DNA of 64,000 nucleotides from Betaproteobacteria bacterium (GCA_016709665.1 JADJMI010000027.1:434001-498000); one strand, 5' to 3'. Positions 43,477 through 52,595 are shown, counted from the first letter of the stretch. The notes: generated from the sequence alone by a model not told the origin. Program-made: numbers and translations.

Positions 43477-44094
43477 CTAGAAGAGCTCGACGTCGCCGGC
43501 CTTCGGCGTCGTGGCGAGGCTCTTGCCGTACTTCTGTTCCATGACTTCGACCGTGTGGTCGGTGACGGGCAGCTTCTTCATGAGGGCGCGCCCCGAGGCC
43601 GGGTAGAACACCACCTTGCGCGGGTAGACGTCGCACAGGTCGCGCGAGACCACCGGGATGCGCTCGGTCGACAGGAACTTCTCGACGAAGCGCGCGTTCT
43701 TCTCGCCGACGTTGAGCGAGGTGAAGCCCCGCATCACCGCCCCGCCGCCGAAGATCTTCGACTTGAGGTTGGCGCGGCTCGCGCCGCGCTTGAGCAGGGC
43801 GTTGATGAGCAGTTCCATGGCGAAGACGCCGTACCGGCCGCTCTCGCCGTCGTCGGCGCCGCCCTCCGGAAGCATGAAGTGGTTCATGCCGCCCACCTTG
43901 CGCGTGCCGTCCCAGATGCAGGCGGCGATGCACGAACCGAGCACGGTCTGGATGGCGATCTCCTCATCCGAGACGAAGAACTCGCCCGGAAGCACCTTCA
44001 CGGCACGGCCGAGGCCGCGGTCGTGGAAGAAGTGGCTCGCGAGCCCGACCTCCTGGACGCCGTTCGAAGCGAGACTGAATCCCGCGATGGTCAT
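43477..44094 (-). CDS. cheD: Chemoreceptor glutamine deamidase CheD, with VELF tail
   Basis: A 205-residue CheD. The catalytic Cys is in TVLGSCIAACIWD and the His in GGMNHFMLPEG. An IFGGGAVMRGF stretch and NARFVEKFL are also typical. It deamidates receptor glutamines. The C-terminal extension of about 20 residues ends KAGDVELF. The neighbouring CheZ-like protein ends GTVELF. In Bacillus CheD works with CheC, which is absent here. It starts 19 nt after the cheR stop. Confidence 0.93.
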   Translation of the reverse strand: MTIAGFSLASNGVQEVGLASHFFHDRGLGRAVKVLPGEFFVSDEEIAIQTVLGSCIAACIWDGTRKVGGMNHFMLPEGGADDGESGRYGVFAMELLINALLKRGASRANLKSKIFGGGAVMRGFTSLNVGEKNARFVEKFLSTERIPVVSRDLCDVYPRKVVFYPASGRALMKKLPVTDHTVEVMEQKYGKSLATTPKAGDVELF

Positions 44095-44113
44095 GGGGAA
44101 GGCTTCCTGTCGG

Positions 44114-44968
44114 CTACGCGGCGGCGCGGGCTTCGGCGCCCACCCGTTCGTAGGCCGTCTTGCCGCGCAGCTTGTACAGGTCGCGGCGGTCGGTGAGGTT
44201 CTCGGAGTGACCGATGAAGAGGAGCCCGCCCGGCCTGAGCAGTTCGGCCATGCGCTCCAGCACCCGCTTCTGGGTGGGCTTGTCGAAATAGATGAGGACG
44301 TTGCGGCAGAAGATCGCGTCGAACGGGCCTTTCACGTCCCAGTTCGGGTCGAGGAGGTTGAGCGGGCGGAAGTCGACCATCTGGGCGAGCGCCGGCCGGG
44401 CGCGCACCAGGCCCCCGTTGGGCCCGTTGCCGCGCAGGAAGTGCCGGCGCAGCTGGTCCGGCGGGACGGGGCGCACGGCCTCGTCCGGGTACACCCCGCG
44501 CCGGGCGGTGGCGAGCACGTTCGTGTCGATGTCGGTCGCGACGATGCGCGCCTTGCCGCCCCGGGGCAGGTTGTCCGCCACGGTCATCGCGATCGAATAG
44601 GGTTCCTCGCCGGTGGAGGCCGCCGAGCACCAGATGGCGGGGGAGGTCCCGCCCTCGCGCACGAGGTCGGCGAGCATCGGGAAGTGGTGCTGCTCGCGGT
44701 AGAACGCCGTGAGGTTGGTGGTGAGGGCGTTCACGAACTCCTGCCACTCCGCCCCGCCCTCGCGCTCGAGGCGGTCGAGGTAGGCGCCGAAGCTGGTGAG
44801 GCCCAGCGACCGGATCCGCCGCGTGAGGCGGCTGTAGACCATGTTCTGCTTGCTGTCGTTCAGCTTGATGCCGGCGCGCGCGTAGATGAGCTTCCTCACG
44901 CGCTCGAAGTCGGGAGCGGTGAAGGTGAAGGTCGCAGTGGCGCCCGGGGGGCTGGAATCGTGGGGCAT
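44114..44968 (-). CDS. cheR: Chemotaxis protein methyltransferase CheR
   Basis: A 284-residue SAM-dependent methyltransferase. The N-terminal helical domain ends near 85. The Rossmann part has WCSAASTGEEPYSIAM (SAM-binding), ATDIDTNVLA and DAIFCRNVLIYFDK. The TNLTAFYREQHHF stretch replaces the usual TxFFR motif. It methylates glutamates of chemoreceptors and may tether at their xWxxF ends. The 101-nt gap to the upstream receptor gene has no strong promoter. Confidence 0.95.
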   Translation of the reverse strand: MPHDSSPPGATATFTFTAPDFERVRKLIYARAGIKLNDSKQNMVYSRLTRRIRSLGLTSFGAYLDRLEREGGAEWQEFVNALTTNLTAFYREQHHFPMLADLVREGGTSPAIWCSAASTGEEPYSIAMTVADNLPRGGKARIVATDIDTNVLATARRGVYPDEAVRPVPPDQLRRHFLRGNGPNGGLVRARPALAQMVDFRPLNLLDPNWDVKGPFDAIFCRNVLIYFDKPTQKRVLERMAELLRPGGLLFIGHSENLTDRRDLYKLRGKTAYERVGAEARAAA

Positions 44969-45069
44969 GGGGTTCTCGTGGGGTTCGGGGCGGCCGGGCG
45001 TTCGCGTTCTCTACCGCATTGACGGCTTGCGGCGCCCCGGTCTTGAATCGGCGCCCCACCGGCGCGCGC

Positions 45070-47112
45070 TCAGAACGCCTCCCAGTCGCCGTTCCCGTCC
45101 TTCGCGGCGCTCGCCGGCACGGCTTTCGCCGCGCCCCGGGTGCCGTCCGGCTTGCGGAGCCGCATGGCGATCTCGCCCACCCGGGAAGAGCTCTCCGCGA
45201 ATGGCGTACCGGGTGCCATGAGTGCCTCGGCGGCCTGCGCGTCGCCGCGATTGACGGAATCGGCCACGGCGCCCGCGGATCGATGGAACAGCGCGTGGGC
45301 CTCGACGAGTTCGCCGAACCGCGGGTGAGCGCCGCATCGCAGGCGTCCTTCTCCCGCGAGCCAGCGTCCCATGGCGCACGCGTCGTCCCTGCGGATGCTC
45401 GCGGCATCCACGGTCTCCTTGCGCTGCAGCGCGAGCCGCAGGGTGCGTTTCCACTCGCCGTGCGCCCGGACGGCCGCGTTCATGTCGAAGGGCTGCGCCG
45501 TCGCGCCAGCTCCCTCCTGCTTCGGGGGCACGCGTTCGGCGACGAGCACCCTTTCGTCCCGGGCTTCCCCATCCACGCGGAAGGCCGAAACGGCCTGCGT
45601 GAGGCGGACGGCCGAATCGCTGAGCGACTGGGCGGCCGCCGTGCTCTGCTCCACCAGCGCCGCGTTCTGCTGCGTCATCTGGTCGAGCTGGCTCACGGCC
45701 TGGTTCACCTGCTGGATGCCGCCGCTCTGCTCGGTCGCCGCGCTCGTGATCTCGCCGATCATGTCGGTCACGCGGCGGACGCTCTGGACGATGTCGCCCA
45801 TGGTCTTGCCGGCGTCCTCCACCAGGCGCGATCCCGCGTCCACCTTCTCGACCGAGGTCGAGATGAGTTCCTTGATCTCGCGCGCGGCGGTGGCGCTTCG
45901 CTGCGCGAGGGCACGCACCTCGGTCGCGACGACCGCGAAGCCGCGGCCCTGCTCGCCGGCGCGCGCGGCTTCCACCGCGGCGTTGAGCGCCAGGATGTTG
46001 GTCTGGAAGGCGATGCCGTCGATCACCGCGATGATCTCGGCGATCTTCCGGGACGATTCGGTGATGGCGTGCATGGTGTCCACGACCTGCCCGACGACCT
46101 CGCCGCCGCGGGACGCGACCTCGCTCGCGCGCGAGGCGAGCTGGTTGGCCTGGCGGGCGTTCTCCGCCGACTGCTTCACGGCCGCGGAGAGCTCCTCCAT
46201 GCTGGAGGCGGTCTGCTGCAGGCTCGAGGCCTGCTGCTCGGTGCGCGAGGAGAGGTCGGTGTTGCCCTGCGCGATCTGCGTGGAGGCGGTGGCGATGTGC
46301 TCCGTGCCGTCGCGCACCTCGCCCACGATCGAGCGCAGCGACTTCACCATGTCGGCCTGCGCCCGCAGCAGGTCGCCGAGCTCGTCGCGGGCGTCCGTCC
46401 GGGCGTCGACGCCCAGGTCGCCCTGCGCCACGCGGCGCGAAATCGCGACCGCCTCGGCGAGGGGTCGCGTGATCGAACGGGCCAGGAGCCAGGACAGCAG
46501 GATGCCGGCCACGAGCGCCACCAGGGAGAGCGCGGCCACGATCGCGATCGAGCGCCGCTCGTGCGCGGCGGCCGCCTCGAGGGACGTCGCCAGCACCGCC
46601 GCGACGGCCGTGCCCATCGCGGCCGAGGCGCGGTTGGTGGATTCGAGCAGGGGCGAGAGCTGCTCGGCGAGGATCGTCCGGGCTTCCCCGCCGCGCCCGT
46701 CGTCGAGCGCCGCGAACACCGCCGCCTGCGCACCCACGAAGCCCTCGCGCATCGCGCGAAGGTCCTCGAAGGGTGCCTTGAGCGAATCCTCGTGCTCGAT
46801 CATCTTCTCGATCGACTCGAACCTCCGGCTCACCCCTGCCCTCGCCTCCGCGATCGCCTTGCGCAGCTCCTCCCGCCGGCCGGGCGTGGCGCTCACGGCC
46901 TCGAAGGCCCGCACGCCGTTCTCGGCCATGAGGGCGCGCGCGTCGAGCAGCTGCTGCTCCATGCGCGCGTCGTGCTCGACCACCTCGCGGGAGACGTCGC
47001 CCAGGACGTCGATCTCGTAGATCGCGAGTCCCGAGACCACCAGGAGCAGCGCGAGCACGGCCCCGATTCCGGCCGCGAGGCGGGTGCGGATGCGAAAATC
47101 GGCGATCTTCAT
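45070..47112 (-). CDS. Methyl-accepting chemotaxis protein with CZB domain and xWxxF tail
   Basis: A 680-residue chemoreceptor. Transmembrane helices lie at about 12-33 and 196-218; the periplasmic part between them is a four-helix-bundle-type sensor. HAMP and the signalling domain follow. After about 520 is a CZB-type zinc-binding domain with the His-Cys-His-His pattern: AHGEWKRTL, CAMGRWLAGEG, and HPRFGELVEAHALFHR. Known CZB domains bind zinc and some sense zinc or hypochlorous acid. The end NGDWEAF fits the xWxxF tether for CheR/CheB. The gene lies 31 nt after cheW. Confidence 0.92.
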   Translation of the reverse strand: MKIADFRIRTRLAAGIGAVLALLLVVSGLAIYEIDVLGDVSREVVEHDARMEQQLLDARALMAENGVRAFEAVSATPGRREELRKAIAEARAGVSRRFESIEKMIEHEDSLKAPFEDLRAMREGFVGAQAAVFAALDDGRGGEARTILAEQLSPLLESTNRASAAMGTAVAAVLATSLEAAAAHERRSIAIVAALSLVALVAGILLSWLLARSITRPLAEAVAISRRVAQGDLGVDARTDARDELGDLLRAQADMVKSLRSIVGEVRDGTEHIATASTQIAQGNTDLSSRTEQQASSLQQTASSMEELSAAVKQSAENARQANQLASRASEVASRGGEVVGQVVDTMHAITESSRKIAEIIAVIDGIAFQTNILALNAAVEAARAGEQGRGFAVVATEVRALAQRSATAAREIKELISTSVEKVDAGSRLVEDAGKTMGDIVQSVRRVTDMIGEITSAATEQSGGIQQVNQAVSQLDQMTQQNAALVEQSTAAAQSLSDSAVRLTQAVSAFRVDGEARDERVLVAERVPPKQEGAGATAQPFDMNAAVRAHGEWKRTLRLALQRKETVDAASIRRDDACAMGRWLAGEGRLRCGAHPRFGELVEAHALFHRSAGAVADSVNRGDAQAAEALMAPGTPFAESSSRVGEIAMRLRKPDGTRGAAKAVPASAAKDGNGDWEAF

Positions 47113-47143
47113 CGGCGCTCCCGGGCGGGCGGCTCGGCGGACC

Positions 47144-47629
47144 CTACGCCGCGACCTTGTCCATGAGCGCCATGTCGGCCGCGCTCATGAGCTTCTCGAT
47201 GTCCATCAGGATCAGCATGCGTTCGCCCGCGGTGCCCAGGCCGCGGATGTAGCTCGCGTCCACGCCCGTGGAGAAATCCGGCGCCGGGCGGATCTGCTCG
47301 GCGGTGAGCTCGGTCACGTCCGAGACGCTGTCGACCACCACGCCGACCACGCGGCGGGCGACGTTCAGGATGATCACGACCGTGAAGGAATCGTACGTCG
47401 GCTCGCCCAGCCCGAACTTCAGGCGCAGGTCGACGATCGGCACGATCGTGCCGCGCAGGTTGGTCACGCCCTTGATGAACGAGGGGGCGTTCGCGATGCG
47501 GGTCACCGCCTCGTAGCCGCGGATCTCCTGCACCTTGAGGATGTCGATGCCGTACTCCTCGGCCCCGAGGCGGAAGCTCAGGAATTCTTCGGTGGCGGCC
47601 GTGCGGCCTTCGAGGGTGTCGTTCTTCAT
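47144..47629 (-). CDS. cheW: Chemotaxis coupling protein CheW
   Basis: A 161-residue CheW that links receptors to CheA. It has FLSFRLGAEEYGIDILKVQE, followed by IRGYEAVTRIANAPSFIKGV and NLRGTIVPIVDLRLKFG, the family's receptor- and CheA-binding core. The start ATG at 47629 is chosen because the first conserved residues lie at about 15. It lies between two receptor genes. Confidence 0.96.
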   Translation of the reverse strand: MKNDTLEGRTAATEEFLSFRLGAEEYGIDILKVQEIRGYEAVTRIANAPSFIKGVTNLRGTIVPIVDLRLKFGLGEPTYDSFTVVIILNVARRVVGVVVDSVSDVTELTAEQIRPAPDFSTGVDASYIRGLGTAGERMLILMDIEKLMSAADMALMDKVAA

Positions 47630-47652
47630 GTCGGTGTCTCCGGGTTGTCGTT

Positions 47653-49560
47653 TCAGGCCGCGGCGAAGCCGGCGTCGCCGACGCGGAAGCGCGACACCAC
47701 TTCCACGAGCGTGCGGGCCTGGCCCTTGAGCGATTCGCTGGCGGCCGCCATCTCTTCGACGAGGGCCGAGTTCTGCTGGGTGACGCCGTCCATCTGGCCG
47801 ACGGCCTTGCTGACTTCGCTGATGCCCTCGCCCTGCTCGCGGGAGGCGAGCGCGATCTCCTCCATGAGGCGGGCGGCGCGCTCGACGGAGACCACGACCT
47901 CGTGGATCGTGCCGGTGGTGGTCTTCACCTGCCGCGCGCCGTGGTCGACGGCCTTCGTCGAGACCTCGATGAGGCCCTTGATCTCGTGGGCGGCGGTGGC
48001 GCTTCGCTGCGCGAGGGCGCGCACCTCGGAGGCGACGACCGCGAAGCCGCGGCCCTGCTCGCCGGCGCGCGCGGCTTCCACCGCGGCGTTGAGCGCCAGG
48101 ATGTTGGTCTGGAAGGCGATGCCGTCGATCACCGAGATGATCTCCGCGATCTTGCGCGAGGAGGCCTGGATGTCCTCCATGGTCTTCACCACGCCCTCGA
48201 CGGCCTTGCCGCCGGCGTTCGCCACCCGGCTCGCCTCGGCGACCAGCTCGCTCGCCTTGCCGGCGCTGCCGACGTTGCGTTGCACGGCGTCGTCCAGCTC
48301 CCGGATCGACGACGAGGTCTGCTGGATGCTGGCGGCCTGCTCCTCGGTGCGGCTCGCGAGGTCCTGGTTGCCCGAGGCGATCTCGCCGCCGGCGGTGCCG
48401 AGCGAATCGCTCACGTGGCGCAGGTCGCGCATCGTGCGCGCGAGGTTCTGCTGCATCTCGTGGATGGCGTGCAGGGCGAGGGAGATCTCGTCCGAGCCCT
48501 CGACGTCGGCCGCGCTGGTGAGGTCGCCCGCGCCGATGCGCTCGAGCGAGCCGCGGATGGCGATGATGCCCCCGCGCAGGGCCATCCAGAAGCCCAGCAG
48601 CAGGTACACCGCGAGCGCCGCGGCGAGCGCGGCGAACGCGAGGGTGACCCAGCGGGTGGTGTTCAGCTTGTCGGCGCGCAGCGTGACGCCCGCGTCGAAC
48701 TCGGTGGCCCAGCGCTTGGCCTCTTCCGACGTGGCGATGGAGGCGGACTGGAACGAGGCGCCCAGCGCGGCGAAGGTGGCGAGGCCTTCCTTGCCGCCCG
48801 CGAGCGATTCGGACACCTGTTTCGCGAGGTTCTCGTAGGCCGGCACCCAGCCTTCGGTCGGCGCCAGGCGCTTGCCGGCCTCGGCATTGGCTTCCTTGAT
48901 GTCGAACAGGGCGCTCTTGATGACCTCGGCGTCGCGCAGGATCAGGGCCGACAGGCCGGCGGCGCGGTAGGCCTCGGCCGGCTCGAGCTTTCCGCCCTCG
49001 GCGTGGGAGGCGATCACGGCCAGCTCGTGGAAGCTGGCGTTGACCTGCGGCAGCGCCTGCGAGAAGCCCAGCATCTGGTGGTAGGTGTCGACGTCGGGAT
49101 CGAGCACCATGCCCGAGCCCATGATCACGGCCTCCCACAGGGCGCCGACCTTTTCCCCCATCTCCCGCGCGGCCTTCGCCTTGTCGGCGGCGCCTTCGTT
49201 GGCCTTCCACTGCTTCTCGACGGCCTCGAAGGCGGGCCGCACCTTGAGCGGGTCGCCGGTGGCCGTGAGCTTCTGGCCGATGGCGCCCAGGGCCGACGGG
49301 GCCGTGACGGCATTGCCGTTCACGGCCTGCCCCAGGTCCACCAGCAGGGGCGCGAGGGCGCTCCCGGCCAGCTCGAGGCGGGCCGTCTGCAGCTCGTTCG
49401 AGGCGCGCGTCCAGCTCACGTACATCAGGTACGTGAGCGGCACGGCGAAGAGCGCCACCACGATGGCGAGCTTGCCGGCCATCTTGATGGAGCGCATCAG
49501 CCGCTTGGGCGGGCCGAGAACGGCGTGAATGGGGTCCCAGTAGATGCGTGGCTCGTCCAT
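47653..49560 (-). CDS. Methyl-accepting chemotaxis protein with large periplasmic domain
   Basis: A 635-residue chemoreceptor. Transmembrane helices lie at about 28-48 and 295-318. The periplasmic domain between them is about 245 residues, mostly helical, and I do not recognise it as a named ligand fold. An MVLDPDVDTYHQMLGFSQALP stretch lies within it. HAMP and the signalling domain follow, with the GIAFQTNILALNAAVEAARAG tip. It ends VGDAGFAAA with no pentapeptide tail. It lies 23 nt upstream of cheW and 38 nt after cheA. Confidence 0.92.
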   Translation of the reverse strand: MDEPRIYWDPIHAVLGPPKRLMRSIKMAGKLAIVVALFAVPLTYLMYVSWTRASNELQTARLELAGSALAPLLVDLGQAVNGNAVTAPSALGAIGQKLTATGDPLKVRPAFEAVEKQWKANEGAADKAKAAREMGEKVGALWEAVIMGSGMVLDPDVDTYHQMLGFSQALPQVNASFHELAVIASHAEGGKLEPAEAYRAAGLSALILRDAEVIKSALFDIKEANAEAGKRLAPTEGWVPAYENLAKQVSESLAGGKEGLATFAALGASFQSASIATSEEAKRWATEFDAGVTLRADKLNTTRWVTLAFAALAAALAVYLLLGFWMALRGGIIAIRGSLERIGAGDLTSAADVEGSDEISLALHAIHEMQQNLARTMRDLRHVSDSLGTAGGEIASGNQDLASRTEEQAASIQQTSSSIRELDDAVQRNVGSAGKASELVAEASRVANAGGKAVEGVVKTMEDIQASSRKIAEIISVIDGIAFQTNILALNAAVEAARAGEQGRGFAVVASEVRALAQRSATAAHEIKGLIEVSTKAVDHGARQVKTTTGTIHEVVVSVERAARLMEEIALASREQGEGISEVSKAVGQMDGVTQQNSALVEEMAAASESLKGQARTLVEVVSRFRVGDAGFAAA

Positions 49561-49598
49561 GGCTTGCGTTCCTTGTTCCGGTTCCGGTCGGTTTCGAT

Positions 49599-51656
49599 TC
49601 AGTGGCGCGAGCGCTTCACGAGCGCCCCGCAGTCGACGATGAGCGCGACGTGCCCGTCGCCCAGGATGGTGGCGCCGGCGATGCCGGGCACCTTGCGGTA
49701 GTTGGTCTCGAGGTTCTTCACCACGACCTGGTGCTGGCCGAGCAGCTCGTCCACGCGCAGGACGACGCGCGCGCCGTCGGCCTCGATGACCACCATCACC
49801 TCCTCGGTCGGTGCCGGGGCGTCCGGGGGCACGGCGAAGAACTCGCGCATCGCGAGCTCGGGCAGGTATTCGTCCCGGACCTTGACGACGTTGCCCTGGC
49901 CGGCCATGCCGCGCACGGCGCCGTCCACGAGCTGGAAGGACTCGACGACCGAGCCGATCGGCAGGATGTAGGTCTCGCCGGCCACGCCGACGCTCATGCC
50001 GTCCATGATCGCGAGCGTGAGCGGCAGGCGCACGGACATGCAGGTGCCTTCGCCCGGCTCGGAGCTGATCTCGACGGTGCCGCCCAGGGCGGTGATGTTT
50101 CGCTTCACCACGTCCATGCCCACGCCGCGCCCGGAGACGTCGGTCACGATCTCGGCGGTGGAGAAGCCCGGCGCGAAGATGAGGTTCCAGACGTCGGTGT
50201 CGGGCATGTCGTCGGAGACGTCCATGCCCTGCGCGCGGGCCTTGGCGAGAATCCGGTCGCGCGGCAATCCGGCGCCGTCGTCGCGGACCTCGATCACGAT
50301 GGAGCCGCCCTTGTGGGCCGCGGAGAGCCACACGATGCCCGTCTCGGGCTTGCCGGCGGCGCGGCGCTTGTCGGGGGTCTCGACGCCGTGGTCGACGGAG
50401 TTGCGCAGCAGGTGCGTGAGCGGATCGGTGATCTTCTCGATGAGGCCCTTGTCGAGCTCCGTCGCCTCGCCCTCGGTGCGCAGCTCGACCTGCTTGCCCA
50501 GCTTGGCGGCGAGGTCGCGCACCATGCGCGGGAAGCGGTTGAAGACGACCGCCATCGGGATCATGCGGATCGACATCACGGCTTCCTGAAGCGAACGCGT
50601 GTTGCGCTCGAGCTCGGACATGCCGGAGACGAGCGACTGGTCGCGGACGGGATCGAGCCCCTTGGCGCTTTGCGCGAGCACGGCCTGGGTGATCACCAGC
50701 TCGCCCACCAGGTTGATGAGCTGGTCGACCTTGTCCACGGACACGCGCAGGGTGGACGAATCGATGCCGCCGGTCGGGGCGCGATCGCCCTTGGGCGCGC
50801 GCTCGGCGGGCTTGGCGGCCGCCGGGGCCGGCGCGGGCGCCGGTGCGGTCGCCGCGGCGCGGGCCTCGGCCGGATCGACGAAGAAGCCGAAGCCGTCATC
50901 GGCCGGCGCGCTCGCCGGGGACTCGGCCGCACCGGGGGCGCCGGCGGCGCCCGGATGCATCGGGCCGTGCGCCGGATGGATGTGCACCTGCTCGCGCGGC
51001 ACGTGGAAGGAGAACAGGTCGCGGATCTCGTCGTCGCCGAAGGGCGTGGACGCGCGGAAGCGGCGCATGCCGGCCTCGTCGGGCTTGCCGCCGTCGGTCG
51101 CCTCGATCGAACCCATGTCGGGCACGTCGCGGAACAATTCGAAAAGCAGGTCGGCGAAGGCCGGGTCCTCCAGGGGGCCGACGAGGATGTCGAGGATGCG
51201 GCCCGCCGGGGCCGCGGCGGCGCCGGCGCCCGCCTCGCCGCGGGCCAGCGCGCGGATGCGCTCCACGAGCTCGGCGGTGCCCTGGACCTCGGCGCCTTCC
51301 TCGCCGCGGTGCCGGGCGAGCTGGGCCTTCAGGGTGTCGCCGGCCTCGAGGAGCGTGTCCACCATGAGGGACGTGATGGACAGCTCGTGGCGGCGCAGCT
51401 TGTCGAGCAGCGTCTCGAGCTCGTGCGTGAGCTCCGTCACGTCGGCGAAACCGAAGGTGGCCGCGCCGCCCTTGATGGAGTGGGCCGCGCGGAAGATCGC
51501 GTGCAGGTCTTCCTCCACCGGCTCGGCCACGTCGACGGCGAGCAGGAGCCCTTCCATGGATGCGAGGTTCTCGGCCGCCTCCTCGAAGAAGACGCCGTAG
51601 AACTGGGTGAGATCGAACGAGACGGCGCTTTGCGCCGCGTTGCCGGTTTCGGCCAT
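49599..51656 (-). CDS. cheA: Chemotaxis histidine kinase CheA
   Basis: A 685-residue CheA. The phospho-accepting histidine is H59 in FRAAHSIKGGAATFGF (P1). A long Ala/Pro-rich linker and CheY-binding P2 region occupy about 100-300. The dimerisation P3 domain begins near 305. The P4 ATPase domain has LLRNSVDHGVETPDKR and a GRGVGMDVVKRNI glycine box. The P5 CheW-like domain ends the protein. It phosphorylates CheY and CheB. It lies 37 nt after cheY. Confidence 0.96.
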   Translation of the reverse strand: MAETGNAAQSAVSFDLTQFYGVFFEEAAENLASMEGLLLAVDVAEPVEEDLHAIFRAAHSIKGGAATFGFADVTELTHELETLLDKLRRHELSITSLMVDTLLEAGDTLKAQLARHRGEEGAEVQGTAELVERIRALARGEAGAGAAAAPAGRILDILVGPLEDPAFADLLFELFRDVPDMGSIEATDGGKPDEAGMRRFRASTPFGDDEIRDLFSFHVPREQVHIHPAHGPMHPGAAGAPGAAESPASAPADDGFGFFVDPAEARAAATAPAPAPAPAAAKPAERAPKGDRAPTGGIDSSTLRVSVDKVDQLINLVGELVITQAVLAQSAKGLDPVRDQSLVSGMSELERNTRSLQEAVMSIRMIPMAVVFNRFPRMVRDLAAKLGKQVELRTEGEATELDKGLIEKITDPLTHLLRNSVDHGVETPDKRRAAGKPETGIVWLSAAHKGGSIVIEVRDDGAGLPRDRILAKARAQGMDVSDDMPDTDVWNLIFAPGFSTAEIVTDVSGRGVGMDVVKRNITALGGTVEISSEPGEGTCMSVRLPLTLAIMDGMSVGVAGETYILPIGSVVESFQLVDGAVRGMAGQGNVVKVRDEYLPELAMREFFAVPPDAPAPTEEVMVVIEADGARVVLRVDELLGQHQVVVKNLETNYRKVPGIAGATILGDGHVALIVDCGALVKRSRH

Positions 51657-51693
51657 GGGATCCGCCTTCGGGGCTGGAGGGAGTGACTCGGGA

Positions 51694-52056
51694 CTAGCCG
51701 ATCACCTTGCGCACGACGTCCACGAGGCGATTCGGGTCGAAGGGCTTCACGAGCCAGCCGGTCGCGCCGGCGGCCTTGCCCTGGGCCTTCATCGCGTCGC
51801 TCGATTCCGTCGTGAGGATGAGGATCGGGACGTGCTTGTATTGCGCGAGGCCGCGCAGGTTGCGCACGAGCGAGAGGCCGTCCATGCGGGGCATGTTCTG
51901 GTCCGTGAGCACGAGGTTCACGTTCTGGCCCCGGGCCTTGTCGAGGCCTTCCTGGCCGTCGGCGGCCTCCACGACGTTGAATCCGGCGGCCTTGAGGGTG
52001 AAGGCGACCATCTGGCGCATCGAGGCCGAGTCGTCCACCGCGAGAATCGATTGCAT
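51694..52056 (-). CDS. cheY: Chemotaxis response regulator CheY
   Basis: A 120-residue single receiver. The acidic pair D8-D9 is in AVDDSASMRQM, the phospho-Asp is D52 in LVLTDQNMPRMDG, and K104 is in WLVKPFDP. The start ATG at 52056 is fixed by this N-terminus. It carries the signal from CheA to the flagellar motor. It lies 44 nt after the CheZ-like gene. QNMP instead of the usual WNMP follows the phospho-Asp. Confidence 0.95.
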   Translation of the reverse strand: MQSILAVDDSASMRQMVAFTLKAAGFNVVEAADGQEGLDKARGQNVNLVLTDQNMPRMDGLSLVRNLRGLAQYKHVPILILTTESSDAMKAQGKAAGATGWLVKPFDPNRLVDVVRKVIG

Positions 52057-52100
52057 GAGGGAGCTCCTTGGTTTGCGGGCGTGCCTGTCAGGCGCGTGGT

Positions 52101-52523
52101 TCAGAAGAGTTCGACCGTGCCGGTCTCGAGATTGGCGTGCCCCACGGGGGCGGCCAGGTCCGGGGGCGCGCCCCAGTCGGCGGCCGTGCCGTGGAGCGGC
52201 AGCACCGTGAGTTTCTTGAGGCCCTCCTCCGCCACGGCGATGCGCTTGCGCGCGTGGCCCAGCAACTGGGTGGCCAGGTCGTGGAACTGGAGCGCCGTCA
52301 CGGCGCGTCCGACCTCCTCGTCGACCAGCATCTCGCCCTCGGCCTTGCGGTCCTTCCAGCGTTGCTCGATCGTCTGGAAGCTCGCCGAGAGCGTCTGGGC
52401 CGTCTGGGTGATCAGCGTCTCGAGACGGTGCATGTCGCATTCGGCCTCGCTCAACTGGGCGTGGCAGGCATTCGCCCAGACCTGGGCGGCCTCGCGGGCG
52501 TTTTCGGATGCGTTCGTTTGCAT
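52101..52523 (-). CDS. Small CheZ-like protein (candidate CheY-P phosphatase) with VELF tail
   Basis: A 140-residue protein, the first gene of the che operon. Residues 5-60 and 62-105 look like two long helices forming a hairpin. The second has LQFHDLATQLLGH, where D82 and Q86 match the D-x3-Q pair of CheZ (E. coli D143 and Q147 in FQDLTGQVI). A proline-rich linker (about 107-128) is followed by a tail ending GTVELF. CheZ has the same design, ending in a CheY-binding peptide. CheZ proper is about 214 residues, so this is short. I infer dephosphorylation of CheY-P; no homology search was done. Confidence 0.6.
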   Translation of the reverse strand: MQTNASENAREAAQVWANACHAQLSEAECDMHRLETLITQTAQTLSASFQTIEQRWKDRKAEGEMLVDEEVGRAVTALQFHDLATQLLGHARKRIAVAEEGLKKLTVLPLHGTAADWGAPPDLAAPVGHANLETGTVELF

Positions 52524-52568
52524 TCGGAAGTCCGGTTTCGAGGCCCCGGCGGGGCCCCTCGTGCTACC

Positions 52569-52595
52569 ATTTCGACATCCCGGCCGATTCCTTGA
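52569..52595 (-). promoter_or_regulatory. Sigma28-like element upstream of the che operon
   Basis: On the minus strand TCAA (52592-52595) and GTCGAAAT (52569-52576) are 15 nt apart. They match the FliA consensus (TAAA-N15-GCCGATAA) at 3 of 4 and 5 of 8 positions. The operon's first ATG is 46 nt downstream. A GC-rich hairpin (about 52541-52556) lies in the leader. Confidence 0.35.

Noticed and set aside
29360..49560. Repeated DNA among the four receptor genes
   Set aside because: The near-identical stretches encode the invariant signalling-domain tip; they are homologous domains, not mobile repeats.
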